Origin: Cryptomeria japonica
Lineage: Eukaryota; Streptophyta; Pinopsida; Cupressales; Cupressaceae
DNA: 64,000 bases
Direction: 5' to 3'
NCBI RefSeq assembly: GCF_030272615.1
Contig: NC_081414.1
Location: 340,792,502 to 340,856,501 of the forward strand
The notes under the pieces are model-generated. The model was not told the origin of the DNA. It saw nothing but the letters and a program-made list of their open reading frames with translations, and searched no databases. This document shows, in pieces, positions 12,270 through 22,478 of the stretch; the first letter of the stretch is position 1, and every line of letters begins with the position of its first letter. The translations under genes were made by a program, and so were the position numbers.

Positions 12270-12650
12270 TCTAGTCTATTAGCATGTTTGTTTTTATTTA
12301 TAGGGATGCTTGATATGTTCAAGGCTTCAAACCCTTCCATTAAGTCTGAAACTCTATACTTGTAAGATTTAAAAAGGTTGTTCTTGGTTATACTCTAAGC
12401 TCTTACCTAATTGACAACCAACTCATTTTCCCCATATGCATGGAAGGATTTTATCCCTCTTTCTTGTGCTATTCAGAGACTGTAGATCAATTCCTCATAC
12501 TCAACCACATTATTGGTGTAGCAAAAATGAAGCTTGAATGAAAAAATAGTATTTTTCCTCATTTGGAGAGATGGGTAATACACCAGCCCCTACACCATTT
12601 TTGTTTCTTGAGCCATCAAAAAAAATATTCCATAATATCTCAAAGTCATT
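12270..12650 (-). pseudogene. Element F RNase H domain located upstream of the RT
   Basis: On the minus strand FFDGSRNKNGVGAGVLPISP (about 12625-12565) gives the first catalytic Asp and the glycine-rich hairpin. TNNVVEYEELIYSL (about 12515-12475) carries the catalytic Glu. YGENELVVNQV (about 12445-12413) replaces the usual G-D-S with G-E-N. KHANRLEVVGAQ (about 12300-12260) is the closing motif with Asp changed to Asn. This is an RNase HI-type domain of the kind found as a second RNase H in Tat-lineage Ty3/gypsy elements. A frameshift lies between the first two motifs. Its place between protease and RT is unusual to me; in elements I know, it follows the RT. Confidence 0.75.
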
Positions 12651-12957
12651 GAAGGCCTTAGTGAGATTGGGAATAGGAGTGCCTTCCTCATGAATAAAAT
12701 AAGTACCAAGATCTATGTCTGTAACCTCATCGATTGGGTCAAACTAAAAATCATTAGCCCACTTATTGAGTAGGAAGTCAGGGACATCATCCAAAAGATT
12801 AGTAATCTCTTTGATTAAACAATCATCTTTTTCATCATGGAGAGTACAGTTCATGTTTATAGGGCTCAAAATATAAGGCTCAATGTGGTCCTTTGTAATG
12901 GACTCTTCCTTTATAGTAACCTTTATACCATATATTTTTTCTAAATAGCATATGGGA

Positions 12958-13862
12958 CTAGTCTGAGGATGGGTATCCTCCAATCTTGGTAGTAAAATCC
13001 CTTGATAAATAAATAGAAAAGAAGGTAGGGAGGTTGATGACTAAAATGTCTTGTAAGATACTACAACCATTGCATGCATGTAAGGTCAAACATAGGCCCT
13101 TAATCACTCCCACTATCGTAACTAAAGAGCCATCGAGTTGCACAACTCCTTTAGCCACAAGTTCATATTCAATACCTAGGTGGTTTTCTACATTCTTGGG
13201 CATGACTGCACCAATAGCCTCTGAGTCTATCATGCAATTATGCACTAAATTGTCCCCTATAATCAAGGAGAGATAGAAAGGGACTGGCTTATTGATCTTG
13301 TTGGAATTTTCTGCATCCAAAGGCTATACCAAACTTGTTGAAGTGGGTAACCTACTTTCTATTGTTATCTCCACTCGATTGTTGATTTCCTTTAGGGCCT
13401 CCTAAACAAAACATATTTGAGATGGAATAAAGAGTGTATCCTAGATGCAAAAATTTATATTATATTTCTTCATTTGATCTACAATGTTGAAAGGAGCCTC
13501 AACTTTGGTAGGACCCTTAGCAGTGATAAGGTCAAGTCTTGTTCTTGAAGAAACCTTGGGTTCCTTCTACTTCCTTCTACTCTGAGTCACATTATAATAT
13601 TTGTTTTGAGAAACTATCTTGTCTCGATCTTTTGGAGCCATGGTTTGTGTAGTAGCTTGTGGAATTTGGGCTATTGTAGGAGATGCATCATCTCTTATAG
13701 CCATCTTCTTTGACCTAGTGTTATTAGCCACAAGGTCACTATTCAATTGATCAACACCACAAAAATCCACCTCTTGCTGATTCATAAGGGTATAATCTCC
13801 CTTTGCATAAGTCATATGGTTATGGAACTATTGTTCTAAAGTGATTGGTTCACATTGTGCTA
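12958..13862 (-). pseudogene. Element F gag tail and aspartic protease
   Basis: The upstream part (13815-13567) is a polar peptide with no domain I recognise; it probably belongs to the end of gag or a linker. The protease fold is at 13320-12960: PVPFYLSLIIGDNLVHN, then the active-site region MIDSEAIGAVMPKNV, then GVVQLDGSLVTIVGVI and a C-terminal ILQDILVINLPTFFSIYLSRDF. The retropepsin triad is normally D-S/T-G. Here it reads D-S-E (GAG in place of a Gly codon), so the protease would be inactive. The next genes on the strand are RNase H and RT of the same element. Confidence 0.75.
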
Positions 13863-13867
13863 CTAGG
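13863..13867. repeat. Target-site duplication CTAGG, left copy (element E1)
   Basis: CTAGG directly precedes the left LTR start TGATAGGGG. The identical CTAGG directly follows the right LTR end at 38168-38172. Five-base duplications are normal for Ty3/gypsy integrases. Confidence 0.85.
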
Positions 13868-15242
13868 TGATAGGGGTTCACCTAGCCTGCTAAAGACTTC
13901 CTAAGTTGATGTTTCTTAATTCCACCAAATCACCAAGCCTAGTTTCTTTCTAGGCCTCCAAGTCCCTCTCAATCTCTTCTATGGATTGATTCTTGTCCCT
14001 ACTAGTGTGTTTGCTTCAGGTGTTTTAGTTAGGAACCCTATCAATTCACTGTGCTTCTCAGGTGCTCAATTCTGGCCTCATAGCCTCAACTTGTCATAAT
14101 GACCCCCAATTGATGTGAGATGTTGTAGAGGTGTAATAAGGTCTTCTCACATGTTTTAGTGCATATGGAGTCCATTTGTGGATTGCAACCTTAAGATTTC
14201 CTACCAGTTTCATAATCTTGCCCAGAAAAATGGCTTCTTCAAGACTCCTCCTTGTACATACAAGTCTTCCCCAACCCCATGATCTCCTCCACATTCAGAA
14301 ATGGTGTTCTTGCATTCACCTCTGCACTCTTCAACACTTTTTCACCTCTTCTTCTCTAGTCGGGTTGCTCCTGGTCTCACCTAGAATGAGGTGACAGTCA
14401 TATCCAAACACTTCTCCAACACTTGAACCTGCATATTTACAATGTACAGGAGGTTGCCAACCATGCTTCAACTAGCCATGATGGGAGCACGTGTGGGACT
14501 CATGGGGCAGCCATATTTACAAGAAAATGACTATTTACAAGCCAAAACTGGCTACTTGTGAATCAAATCACTTAAATAGTAGTAAAAGCTAATTAAAATG
14601 CTTTAAAAAGAAAATCCTACTCTACAACACACTACTGAACCTCAATCCATCATTGGATTCATGGATTCAATCCATTAAACCTTCAAAGAATGTAAAAATT
14701 GACCAAAAACATAGAAAAGTGCAGTCCAAAATCTTATATTCTGATTATTTCTTTCAAAATCCAAGTACACCAACCTTGATAAGCATGCAAGAGGGGGTTT
14801 ATATATATTTTCCATGTGTGGAGTCCTTTCATGGCATTGGGAAATTCCTAAATCCACCACTAACCAATTTCAAGACAAAAGTTGTCATGACAACCTTTTG
14901 CAACTTCATGATTTTTGCACTTTTGATCTCTCCCACCTAGGAGACCTATATCTAGTCATCACATATGTCATTTCAAATATGTCTAAGGCCTATTTAACCC
15001 TCTCTAATAATTTTTCCAATTTTTAGCACTTTTGACCAACAAAAAGGCCAAACACCTACTCAAACTCACTATTTACACAAAAATGCAACCCTAGGTAAAA
15101 TGAACTCCACCTAGGCCTATATTGAACAATTACACACTCTTGGACCCTCTTGGAGTCCTTATTCCCTATTGACTTGGCTAGGGTTAGTACAAGCCAAAAT
15201 TTGCAAAAACAAGAAAGCTAAAACCTAGGTGCTCCTGCACCA
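13868..15242 (-). repeat. E1 LTR, left copy (3' LTR of the element)
   Basis: On the plus strand it runs from TGATAGGGG to CTGCACCA, so the element reads TGGTGCAG...CCCTATCA, with the standard TG/CA ends. It is 1375 bp, about 250 bp shorter than the other copy because one block is missing near 14231. It contains the intact version (14668-14672 and flanks) of the site into which E2 jumped in the other LTR. Confidence 0.9.
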
Positions 15243-15253
15243 TTCTCCCTAAC
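15243..15253 (-). other. E1 polypurine tract
   Basis: The minus strand reads GTTAGGGAGAA directly before the LTR start TGGTGCAGG, the expected place and composition for the plus-strand primer. Confidence 0.75.
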
Positions 15254-15265
15254 AAAAAGAGATCA

Positions 15266-16700
15266 TGTCACCTCTTGAGGAATTAGTATTGGATCAATGC
15301 CAAGATTTTTGAACTCTAACTCCATCACCCATGTAGCCTCAACATCATCCATTCCTTTCCATTTAATGAGGTGCTCCCAATAGGCTTGATGCCTAGCCTT
15401 CTTGGCAACTCTTGAACTTAATACCTTCTCAGCCTTAGGATTAGGCTTGGCTGGTAACTGAAGGTTATGCACATCATCTGAAACCTTAGTGGGACTACAT
15501 TCTACACCTTGGAGTGGCTCCTTATATGCAACCAAGTCTGCTATGTTAAAAACTAGTGACAAGCCTATGTCACTAGGAAGATCCACTTTGTATGCATTTT
15601 CACCATACTTAGCTAGAATGGCACATGGACCTATCCTCCTCATCTACAACTTGTTTGGAACACTTTGTTGTAGCCTTGCTTTGTTCAAGTGCACCATAAC
15701 AAGATCCCCCACTTGAAATTGTAGATTTCTCCTCTTTTCATCAACTTTTTTTTGAGTTTTCTTGTGTTCTCCTTCAAAGCTTGCCTAACTGAATTCATGG
15801 ACCTCCTTCATGGACTGAGCAAAGTCCTCTGCATATCCACTTCTGATTGCTGCACTTCCTAAATCCCTCAACTCAAAAATGCCTCTTGGGTGCACACCAT
15901 AGACTACTTCAAAAGGAATTTTACCGATAGTCCTATTTATGGTGTCATTGTATGCATATTCAGATTGAGCAAGTAGTTGATCCCATTTCTACCCATACTC
16001 CTTCGTAAGGCATCTCAACAATTTTCCCAAACTTCTATTCACCACCTCAATCTGCCCATCTATTTGAGGATGGTAGGCTGATCCAAAAGAGAGGTTTGTG
16101 CCAAGATTTTGCCATAATGTTTTCCAAAAATGACTCATAAATTTGGAGTCCCTATCTAAAACTATACTTAATAGTAAACCATGTGTCCTTACTATTTCCT
16201 TAAAGAACAACTATTCTATATGGCATGCATCTTGAGTGGTCTTACAAGGCACAAAGTGAGCCATTTTGCTAAATTTGTCCATAGTGATATAAATACTATC
16301 ATATCCTTGCTTTGTCTTTGGCAAACCTACCACAAAGTCCATGCTAATGCATTCCCATGGTCTACTTGGGATGGGAAGAGGTTGATACAAACTAGCATTT
16401 GTTGAAGTACCCTTAGGTTTTTGGAAAACTATGCAAGTCTCCACATACCTCTTCACATCTTGATTCATCCTTGGCCAATAATAGAATCCCTGAACCAATT
16501 CTTGAGTCTTATTGACTCCAAAATGACCACTAAGGTTGCCATTGTGTTTCTCTTGTATAAGATTCTCTCTCATTGAGCCTCTAGGCACACAAAGTTGTCC
16601 ACCTTTGAACAATAGCCCATTTTGTAAAGTAAAATTTGAGTATTCACTATGGAAATGATTTTGATACTTCTTGCATACTTGGAAGGAACTTGAGAAGTCT
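15266..16700 (-). pseudogene. E1 integrase with C-terminal chromodomain
   Basis: The enzyme inserts element DNA into the chromosome, and the chromodomain is thought to steer it to marked chromatin. On the minus strand the zinc-binding region reads HNGNLSGHFGVNKTQELV and YVETCIVFQK (the second Cys of the usual pair is changed). The core shows ISMDFVVGLP (first Asp, about 16330), IVLDRDSKFMSHFW (second Asp, about 16160) and GQIEVVNRSLG (Glu, about 16050), so the catalytic D-D-E is intact. WECISMDF and AYNDTINRTIGKIPFEVVYG are typical. The chromodomain lies at about 15400-15310: AYWEHLIKWKGMDDVEATWV. Four or more stops interrupt the frame (after ACHIE, KEYG, HEFS and NKL), but there is no frameshift. 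Confidence 0.92.
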
Positions 16701-18226
16701 TCATCCTCTGCATACAAATCCTTAAAACTATCCACACCTATGCTTCTCAACTGGATTTCTTGGACTGTCAAGAGCCTCCTACTTAGTGCATCAGCTACCG
16801 GGTTTTGCTGCCCTTTCTTGTGCTTAATGGTGAAAGTATAGGTCTGCATATACCCCACCCATTTCATGTGTTTGTGACTAAGTTTGTCTTGAGAATTCAA
16901 AAAATTCAATGCTTTGTTATCCGTGTACACCATAAATTCTTTGGGTAGGAGATAGTGTCTCCATTTTCTCAATGCTTGCACTAAAGCATACAACTCAAGA
17001 TCATAAGAGGAGTATTTCCTCTTGGCATCACTTAGCTTCTCACTATGGAAGGTTACTGGTCTTCCCTCTTGGCTTAGGACAACACCTACTGCAACATTGC
17101 TTGCATCACACTCTACAATAAAAAGTTTCTCAAAACTAGGCAACACTAGTACTGATTGGGTAGCTATCTTCTCCTTCAAGGTTTTAAAACCTTTGTTTTC
17201 TGCTTCACCCCATTGAAACTTGGCCTTCATACCACCTCTAATAGTGTCTAACATTGGGGCACATATAGCACTGAATTGTCTAATGAACTTCCTGTAGTAT
17301 TGGGCTAATCCATGGAAGCTTCTCACCTCTGTTGCTAATCTAGGAGTGGGCCAATTTACAATGGCTTCAACCTTGCTTGGGTCCATCTTGAGGTTTCCTT
17401 GAGATAACACAAACCCAAGGTAAACCAATTCCTACTTAACAAACTCACATTTCTCCAAATTCATGGTTAGCTTCTCATCATATAATCTTTGTAATACATC
17501 TTGCAAATGACTAATATGTGCTGCTCTATCCTTACTAAAAATGAGAATATCATCAAGATATACTACCACAAATTTACATATGAAGTCCTTCATTACCTCA
17601 TTCATGAGTCTCATGAAGGTGCTTGGAGCATTGGATAAGCCAAATGGCATTACAAGCCACTCATAAAGACCTTCAGTAGTCTTAAATGTAGTCTTCCATT
17701 CATCACCTTCCTTGATTCTAATTTGATGATAGTCACTCTTAAGGTCAATCTTGATAATGTATTTGGCTTCCCCTAAACAATCCATTAGGTCTTCTATTCT
17801 AGGAATGGGGAACCTATATCTGATGGTGATCCTATTTATGGCTCTAGAATTAGTACACAATCTCCAAGTACCACCTTTTTTTGGTGCCAACACGGTGGGG
17901 ACAACACAAGGGCTAATACTCTTCCTAATTAGGCCTTGGTCTAAGAGCTATTGTATTTGCTTGGCAATTTCAACATTTTGTTGAGGAGTCATTTTATAGG
18001 CTTCCTTATTAGGCAAGGATGCTCCAAGAATGAAGCCTATTTGATGGCTTATGGTTCTTTTAGGAGGTAAGTTGGTTGGCTGTCCTTCACTTACTATACC
18101 TTTGAATTTCTTCAACAATTCTTGCACCTCTATTGGTAAAGCTTGCTACTCTTTCTTGTCTTCTTCTTTGGGATTCATCACAAGTGCAAACCCTATGCCT
18201 TCACCTTCCTCAAGTGTCTTTAAGAA
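16700..18226 (-). pseudogene. E1 reverse transcriptase and RNase H
   Basis: This segment copies the element RNA into DNA and removes the RNA. On the minus strand: [20 protein letters not shown] (about 17920), [34 protein letters not shown] with the first Asp, [19 protein letters not shown], then the intact active site [13 protein letters not shown] (about 17560). A stop follows at CEFVK, then LVYLGFVLSQGNLKMD. The RNase H begins LFIVECDASNVAVGVVLSQ (about 17110) with SSYDLELYALVQAL and FMVYTDNKALNFL, all with catalytic acidic residues, ending KKGQQNPVADALSRR at about 16790. Only stops, most likely former Gln codons, break it. It is the best-preserved RT in the window. Confidence 0.93.
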
Positions 18227-18780
18227 CTACTTTTCACTCACCAAAAGAACATTAGGACCTACTGCCTTTTTTTCACCTTCTTCAAGGATAGATTGAATCT
18301 TGAATGTAACTCCATTCTTCTTGAATGAATATGCATTCTTGGCTCCATCATAGATATCTTGTCTATCAAATTTCCATGATCTTCCTAATAGAAGATGGCA
18401 TGCATCAATTGGTAAGACATCACATAACACCTTGTCCTTATACCTCCCAATGGTAAAATCCACCCATTCTTGCTCATTAACAAGAACATTTTGTCCTTTG
18501 TTCAACCAAGTGACTCTATAAGGGTTGTTGTGAGGTATCCTTTGCAATTTGAGCTTTCTTACTGCCTCTTCCAACACAATGTTGTCTATAGACCTTGAAT
18601 CAATGATCACTTTGCACACTTTATCCAAACTCTTGCATTTGATCCTAAACAAGGACCTTCTTTGGCTAGGCTCTTCTCTGACCAGTTCTTTGATCAAAGT
18701 TATCCTTATCATCAAGTTGTCACCTACTTTTGATTCTAAGACAACTTGTGATGTCTTTTTGCTTGAAGACTCTTCTTGAA
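18227..18780 (-). pseudogene. E1 aspartic protease
   Basis: The protease cuts the Gag-Pol polyprotein. It follows the zinc knuckle in the same frame. The minus strand reads CKVIIDSRSIDNIVLEEAV at about 18605-18550, where the retropepsin motif should be D-S-G-S. Gly is replaced by Arg (AGG for an expected GGG), so the active-site turn is lost. After it come RVTWLNKGQNVLVNEQ, FTIGRYKDKVLCDVLPIDAC and HLLLGRSWKFDRQ, the usual C-terminal lobe of chromovirus proteases. Downstream a stop separates VSEK from the RT part. Confidence 0.88.
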
Positions 18781-18817
18781 GATAGCTCACTCTTCTTTCA
18801 CCACCATGTGATGATAA

Positions 18818-19867
18818 TCCCTTCTCTGGACACCTATATGTTGGATGACCAAGTTGGTTACAATGGTAACACTTCATTGTTGCAAAGTATGAGGAACCTC
18901 TACCTTTGCTACTAGATCTTCCTCTGGAACCAATGTTTAATCCCCTTCCTCTATTGAATCCTCCTCTACTGCTTCCACTATCTTGCTGCTTAGTGAGTTT
19001 AGACTCTCCTTGTGTTCTTGTTGAGAAATTCTTCCACCAAAGCCTCCTCTATGGACTTTATTGTCTTTTCCTCTTCCTCTGCTCCTATTGTTTCTTGATT
19101 CATGTCTCCTTTTTAGTTTATCCTCCACCTTAAGGGCAAGTTGAATGGTTTGATGGACCTTTTTTTGGGCTCATTAAACTAATTTCTTCTTGGATGTTCC
19201 ACCATAGGCCATTTAGGTACCTCACAACCTTGAGACTCTCCTCTTCTACCACATGAGATCTAAGGCTAAGTTTGTGAAACTCTTCGATGTAGCTACTGAC
19301 ATTAAGATATTTCTACCTTAATTTTTGCCTCTTCCTATGAATTTGGACTTCATAGTCATCAAGGAGATAGACTTCTTTGATTTTGATTAACATCCCTTTC
19401 CAAGAAGAGATGGGTGCTTTGCCCATTTTCTTCCTCTCATCTTGTACAAATTGCCACCATGTGAGAGAAGATCCTCTCATCCTAGACTTGGCTACCCTAA
19501 CTCTTTGGGCTTCAGTTATGCATTCACACTCAAAGTGGTTCTCCATACCTTCTATCCATTCTAGGACCACTTCTGCCTCCATCTTGCTAGTGAACAATGA
19601 CAATCCTTCTAGTGACTTGCCACTCAAGGCCTTCAATGCCTTCAAGAAATTTTCTTTCTCTAAGATAGGATCAAGTTCAAGTATCTTGTCTATCTCTTCC
19701 ACTTCTTTACTCTTTCCTTCTACTCCTTCCACTTTTACATACACTTCTTTTGCCTTGGTCTCAATATCACCAAGCTTACTCTCCAATCTTTCCAACTTTT
19801 CCTTCAGGAGTCTGTTCTCTTCCTCCTGACCTTCCACTCTCCTTTCCAATTCAGCATTGGTCACCAT
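18818..19867 (-). pseudogene. E1 Gag with CCHC zinc knuckle
   Basis: Gag forms the particle that packages element RNA. The minus-strand frame starts MVTNAELERRVEGQEEENR, a long coiled coil of heptads (about residues 1-55). It is followed by the retrotransposon gag domain (LSLFTSKMEAEVVLEWIEGM, SRMRGSSLTWWQFV, GKAPISSWKGM). After a stop at QKLR the frame shifts at about 19160 and returns near 18990. The basic stretch in that interval (KLKRRHESRNNRSRGRGKD) and GGFNRGRGLNIGSRGRSS lead to the knuckle CYHCNQLGHPTYRC at about 18870-18830, an intact CX2CX4HX4C. The start ATG at 19867 is a few tens of bases after the primer site, as expected. Confidence 0.88.
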
Positions 19868-19928
19868 GTTGTTTCTAATTGACTATCCTGACAACAATGA
19901 AATCAACCTTACTAGCCCAAATCTTGTA

Positions 19929-19941
19929 GGCTCTGATACCA
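19929..19941 (-). other. E1 primer-binding site (initiator Met tRNA)
   Basis: The minus strand reads TGGTATCAGAGCC three bases after the LTR end ...TATCA. This is the common plant site complementary to the 3' end of initiator tRNA-Met. Confidence 0.9.
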
Positions 19942-19944
19942 ATT

Positions 19945-20996
19945 TGATAAGGGTTCACCTAGCCTGCTCAACACTTCCTAAGTTGATCTTGCTTAATTCC
20001 ACCAACTCACCAAGGCTAGTTTCTTTCTAGGCCTCCAAGTCCTTCTCACTCTCTTCTAGGGCTTGATTCTTGTCCCTACTAGGGTGTTTTCTTCAGGTGT
20101 TTTGGTTAGGAACCCTATCAATTCACTATGCTTCTTAGGTGCTCAATTCTGGCCTCATGGCCTCAACTTGTCATAATGACCCCCAATTGGTGTGAGATGT
20201 TGCAGAGGTGTAATAAGGTCTTCTCACATGTTTTTAGTGCATATGGAGGCCATTGGTGGATTGCAACCTTAATATTTCCTACCGGTTTCACAATCTTGCC
20301 CAGAAAAAAGGGCTACAAGGAATTAGGCCTAATTAGGCCTCCAAGACTAGTTTTCTAAGGCTTGGAGGAAAATGACTCAAAGAACCCCCAAACAAGTTTA
20401 ACTTTTCTTCAATGATACACCCATGCCTAATAGATTTTTGTGGTTTTAGGCCCTGGTCTGACTGTACAAGGTATGAACCCCAAAATGAGGGTTTGTAGGG
20501 TTTTTAAGGGCTTTAACCGACAGTGAGTAGGCAACTTGTATTTTTTCCATTAAATGGTTTCTTCAAGACTCCTCCTTATACATAAAAGTCTTCCCCAACC
20601 CCATGAACTCCTCCAAATTTAGAAATGGTGTTCTTGCATTCACCTCTGCACTATTCAACACTTTTTCACCTCTTCTTCACTAGTCGAGTTGCTCTTGGTT
20701 TCACCTAGAATGAGGTGACAGTCATATCCAAATACTTCTCCATCACTTGAACCTGCATATTTACAATGTATAGGAGGTTTCCAACCATGCTCCAACTAGC
20801 TGTGATGGCAGCACGTGTCAGACTCATGGGGCAACCATATTTACAAGAAAATGACTATTTAAAAGCCAAAACTAGCTACTTGTGAATCAAATCACTTAAA
20901 CAGTACTAAAACCTAATTACAATACTTGATAACAAAAAGCGTACTCTTCAACACACTACTGAACCTCAATCCATCATTGGATTCATGGATTCAATC
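19945..20996 (-). repeat. E1 LTR, right copy, first part (interrupted by E2)
   Basis: It starts TGATAAGGG and matches 13868 onward with scattered substitutions. It stops at ATTCAATC, where E2 begins. It contains a block at about 20307-20556 (GGGCTACAAGG...TTTTTTCCATTAAA) that the left LTR lacks. The flanks of this block share AAAA/AAATGG-type bases. Confidence 0.9.
20992..20996. repeat. Target-site duplication CAATC, left copy (element E2)
   Basis: CAATC precedes the E2 LTR start TGTATACAT and recurs at 37593-37597 after the E2 end. The uninterrupted paralogous site at 14668-14672 in the other E1 LTR carries CAATC once. Confidence 0.92.
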
Positions 20997-22106
20997 TGTA
21001 TACATATAAAAATTGGCTATGACCAATTAAATAAATATTTTATATTTATTTAATGATTATTCTTCTCTTAAATAGTTAATGTGAAAAGATTAATTTATTT
21101 AATTCATTTTCATATCTTTCTATTAATTAATATTTTATTAATTCATTTATTTATCCTATTCTTCTAATATTTAATTATCCTTTTAACCAAGTTAATTAAA
21201 TATCTAATATTTAATAGTTATTCTCCTATCCTATAGTATTAAATATTAAATGATTTCCTAAATTATTTAATCCCTTTTCAAAGTCACCTTCCATCTCCAC
21301 TTCATCTTCCCTTTGCCAACTCATCAAACATGTGGCTAAGGAAATTAATATTTCTTAAATATTAATTAATCATTTATCTCCAACCTCCAAACTTAATGAA
21401 TATTGTGTACGTACACATATTTCATAACCATTTCCTATATTCTCTCCAACACCCTCTACATCTTAGGAAGGACTTGAGTCCACTTGTCCTATCATGCCTA
21501 AATTTCCTCCAACCATCCCTAGATTCTCTCAGTCAGCAACCCAGTCAAGGTGAGATGAGTGACACTTGTCTTCTCCTTCCCCTTTTCTCTCAACCTTCAC
21601 CTTTGCTCACAGCCATTCAAATCTACAGATCTGATCAGAATCGTTGATCTGAGCCACATCATCTAATCCTCTCAAGGTCTATAAAATCAAGAGCTTCAGT
21701 TGAGAGAGAGTTAGTCTTCAAATTGATCATATGCATTCATGAGTTTTTGAAGCAAATAGCAAATAGAAAATAGAAAATATCATATAGAATCATAGTATAA
21801 TCATTTAGCATAATCATGTAGTATTGCATATCAGAGCATCAGTTAACTACAAGTTATCAGTCCATTCTTCATATGCCATCTTCAAAGCCATCAGTGCATT
21901 ATCTGAGAGCATGCCATCTGCAACTAGGAACAATGGAGTTAGGACACAATGAGACATAAACCATGAAGGTAATATTAGTATTTTATTTCATATGTACTTC
22001 ATGTAGTTTCATTGTTTGAATTTGGTTTTCCTATAGTATTTCCATTTGTATTTTGAGAAACTAACTTATTACAGGTAACATTCTGAGGATGAAATTCAAG
22101 TCAACA
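20997..22106 (+). repeat. E2 5' LTR
   Basis: It starts TGTATACATATAAAAATTGG and matches 36495-37592. A TATA box TATAAAA lies at 21680. The end is ...CAAGTCAACA or two bases later; the 3' copy ends CAAGTCGACACA. The first 250 bases are very AT-rich, with repeated TTAATTAAATAT words; one such block is shorter in the 3' copy. Confidence 0.9.
21680..21686 (+). promoter_or_regulatory. TATA box of the E2 5' LTR
   Basis: TATAAAA in the context CTCAAGGTCTATAAAATCAA. It is conserved at the same place in the 3' LTR (37173-37179) and is the likely promoter element for the genomic transcript. Confidence 0.65.
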
Positions 22107-22108
22107 AA

Positions 22109-22129
22109 TTTTGGCGCCCACTGTGGGGC
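22109..22129 (+). other. E2 primer-binding site
   Basis: TTGGCGCCCACTGTGGGGC lies two to four bases after the LTR end. This TGGCGCC-type site is common in plant Ty3/gypsy elements. I do not name the tRNA with confidence. Confidence 0.8.
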
Positions 22130-22171
22130 ACATGGACCTTGCATATACCTTTAAAAATCTCGCAAAAAGTT

Positions 22172-22478
22172 AAATTAACACATTTGTAACACAGATTCAT
22201 GCATGTGTGAATTCTGATAGCATTTTTGTTCCACAGGTTAGCACATTTTCCTTCTAGGTTAGCGCATATGTCATGTAGGTTTGCACTTTTATTTGAAAGT
22301 CTGTGCATTTGCATTACAAGTTCATGCATTTGTGTCTTAGGTTAGCACATATGTCAAAGAAATTGCATTTTTGTATCCACAGAGCAGTTCTTTTGTAGTC
22401 TAGGTTAGCGCTTTTGATCTACAAGTTAGTGCTTTTGAGCAAAAGGATAGCACATATGTTAGATTAGCGCTTCTATTT
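22172..22478 (+). repeat. Degenerate motif array near the E2 5' end (about GGTTAGCGCATTTG)
   Basis: About 14 imperfect copies of a 12-15 base motif, such as GGTTAGCACATTTT, GGTTAGCGCATATGTC, GGTTAGCGCTTTTGA and GATTAGCGCTTCTA, recur every 20-30 bases with unrelated spacers. The reverse complement of the same motif forms a second array at 35761-36058. It lies in the leader, between primer site and gag. Function is unknown. Confidence 0.8.

Larger units (their letters stand above)
9986..13862 (-). mobile_element. Ty3/gypsy pol fragment F with an extra RNase H ahead of the RT
   Basis: The minus strand gives, in order, a gag tail and protease (13862-12958), RNase H (12640-12270), RT (11700-11160), RT connection with a degenerate RNase H (11158-10560) and the integrase zinc-binding region with the start of the core (10330-9990). 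No LTR of its own is recognisable. The gag end is cut by E1 at the CTAGG duplication (13863-13867), and the interrupted sequence should resume at 38173. The low-coordinate end stops inside the integrase core. Decay is heavy in every domain. Confidence 0.8.

Noticed and set aside
19377-19829. 150-codon plus-strand Ser-rich frame
   Set aside because: Mirror of the coiled coil of E1 Gag on the other strand.
21396-21647. 83-codon frame conserved in a second copy (36889-37131)
   Set aside because: Both copies lie in the E2 LTRs, so conservation reflects LTR duplication, not coding selection.
22172-22478. CRISPR-like spaced repeats
   Set aside because: Repeats are short, degenerate and irregularly spaced, in a plant LTR retrotransposon leader; no cas genes.
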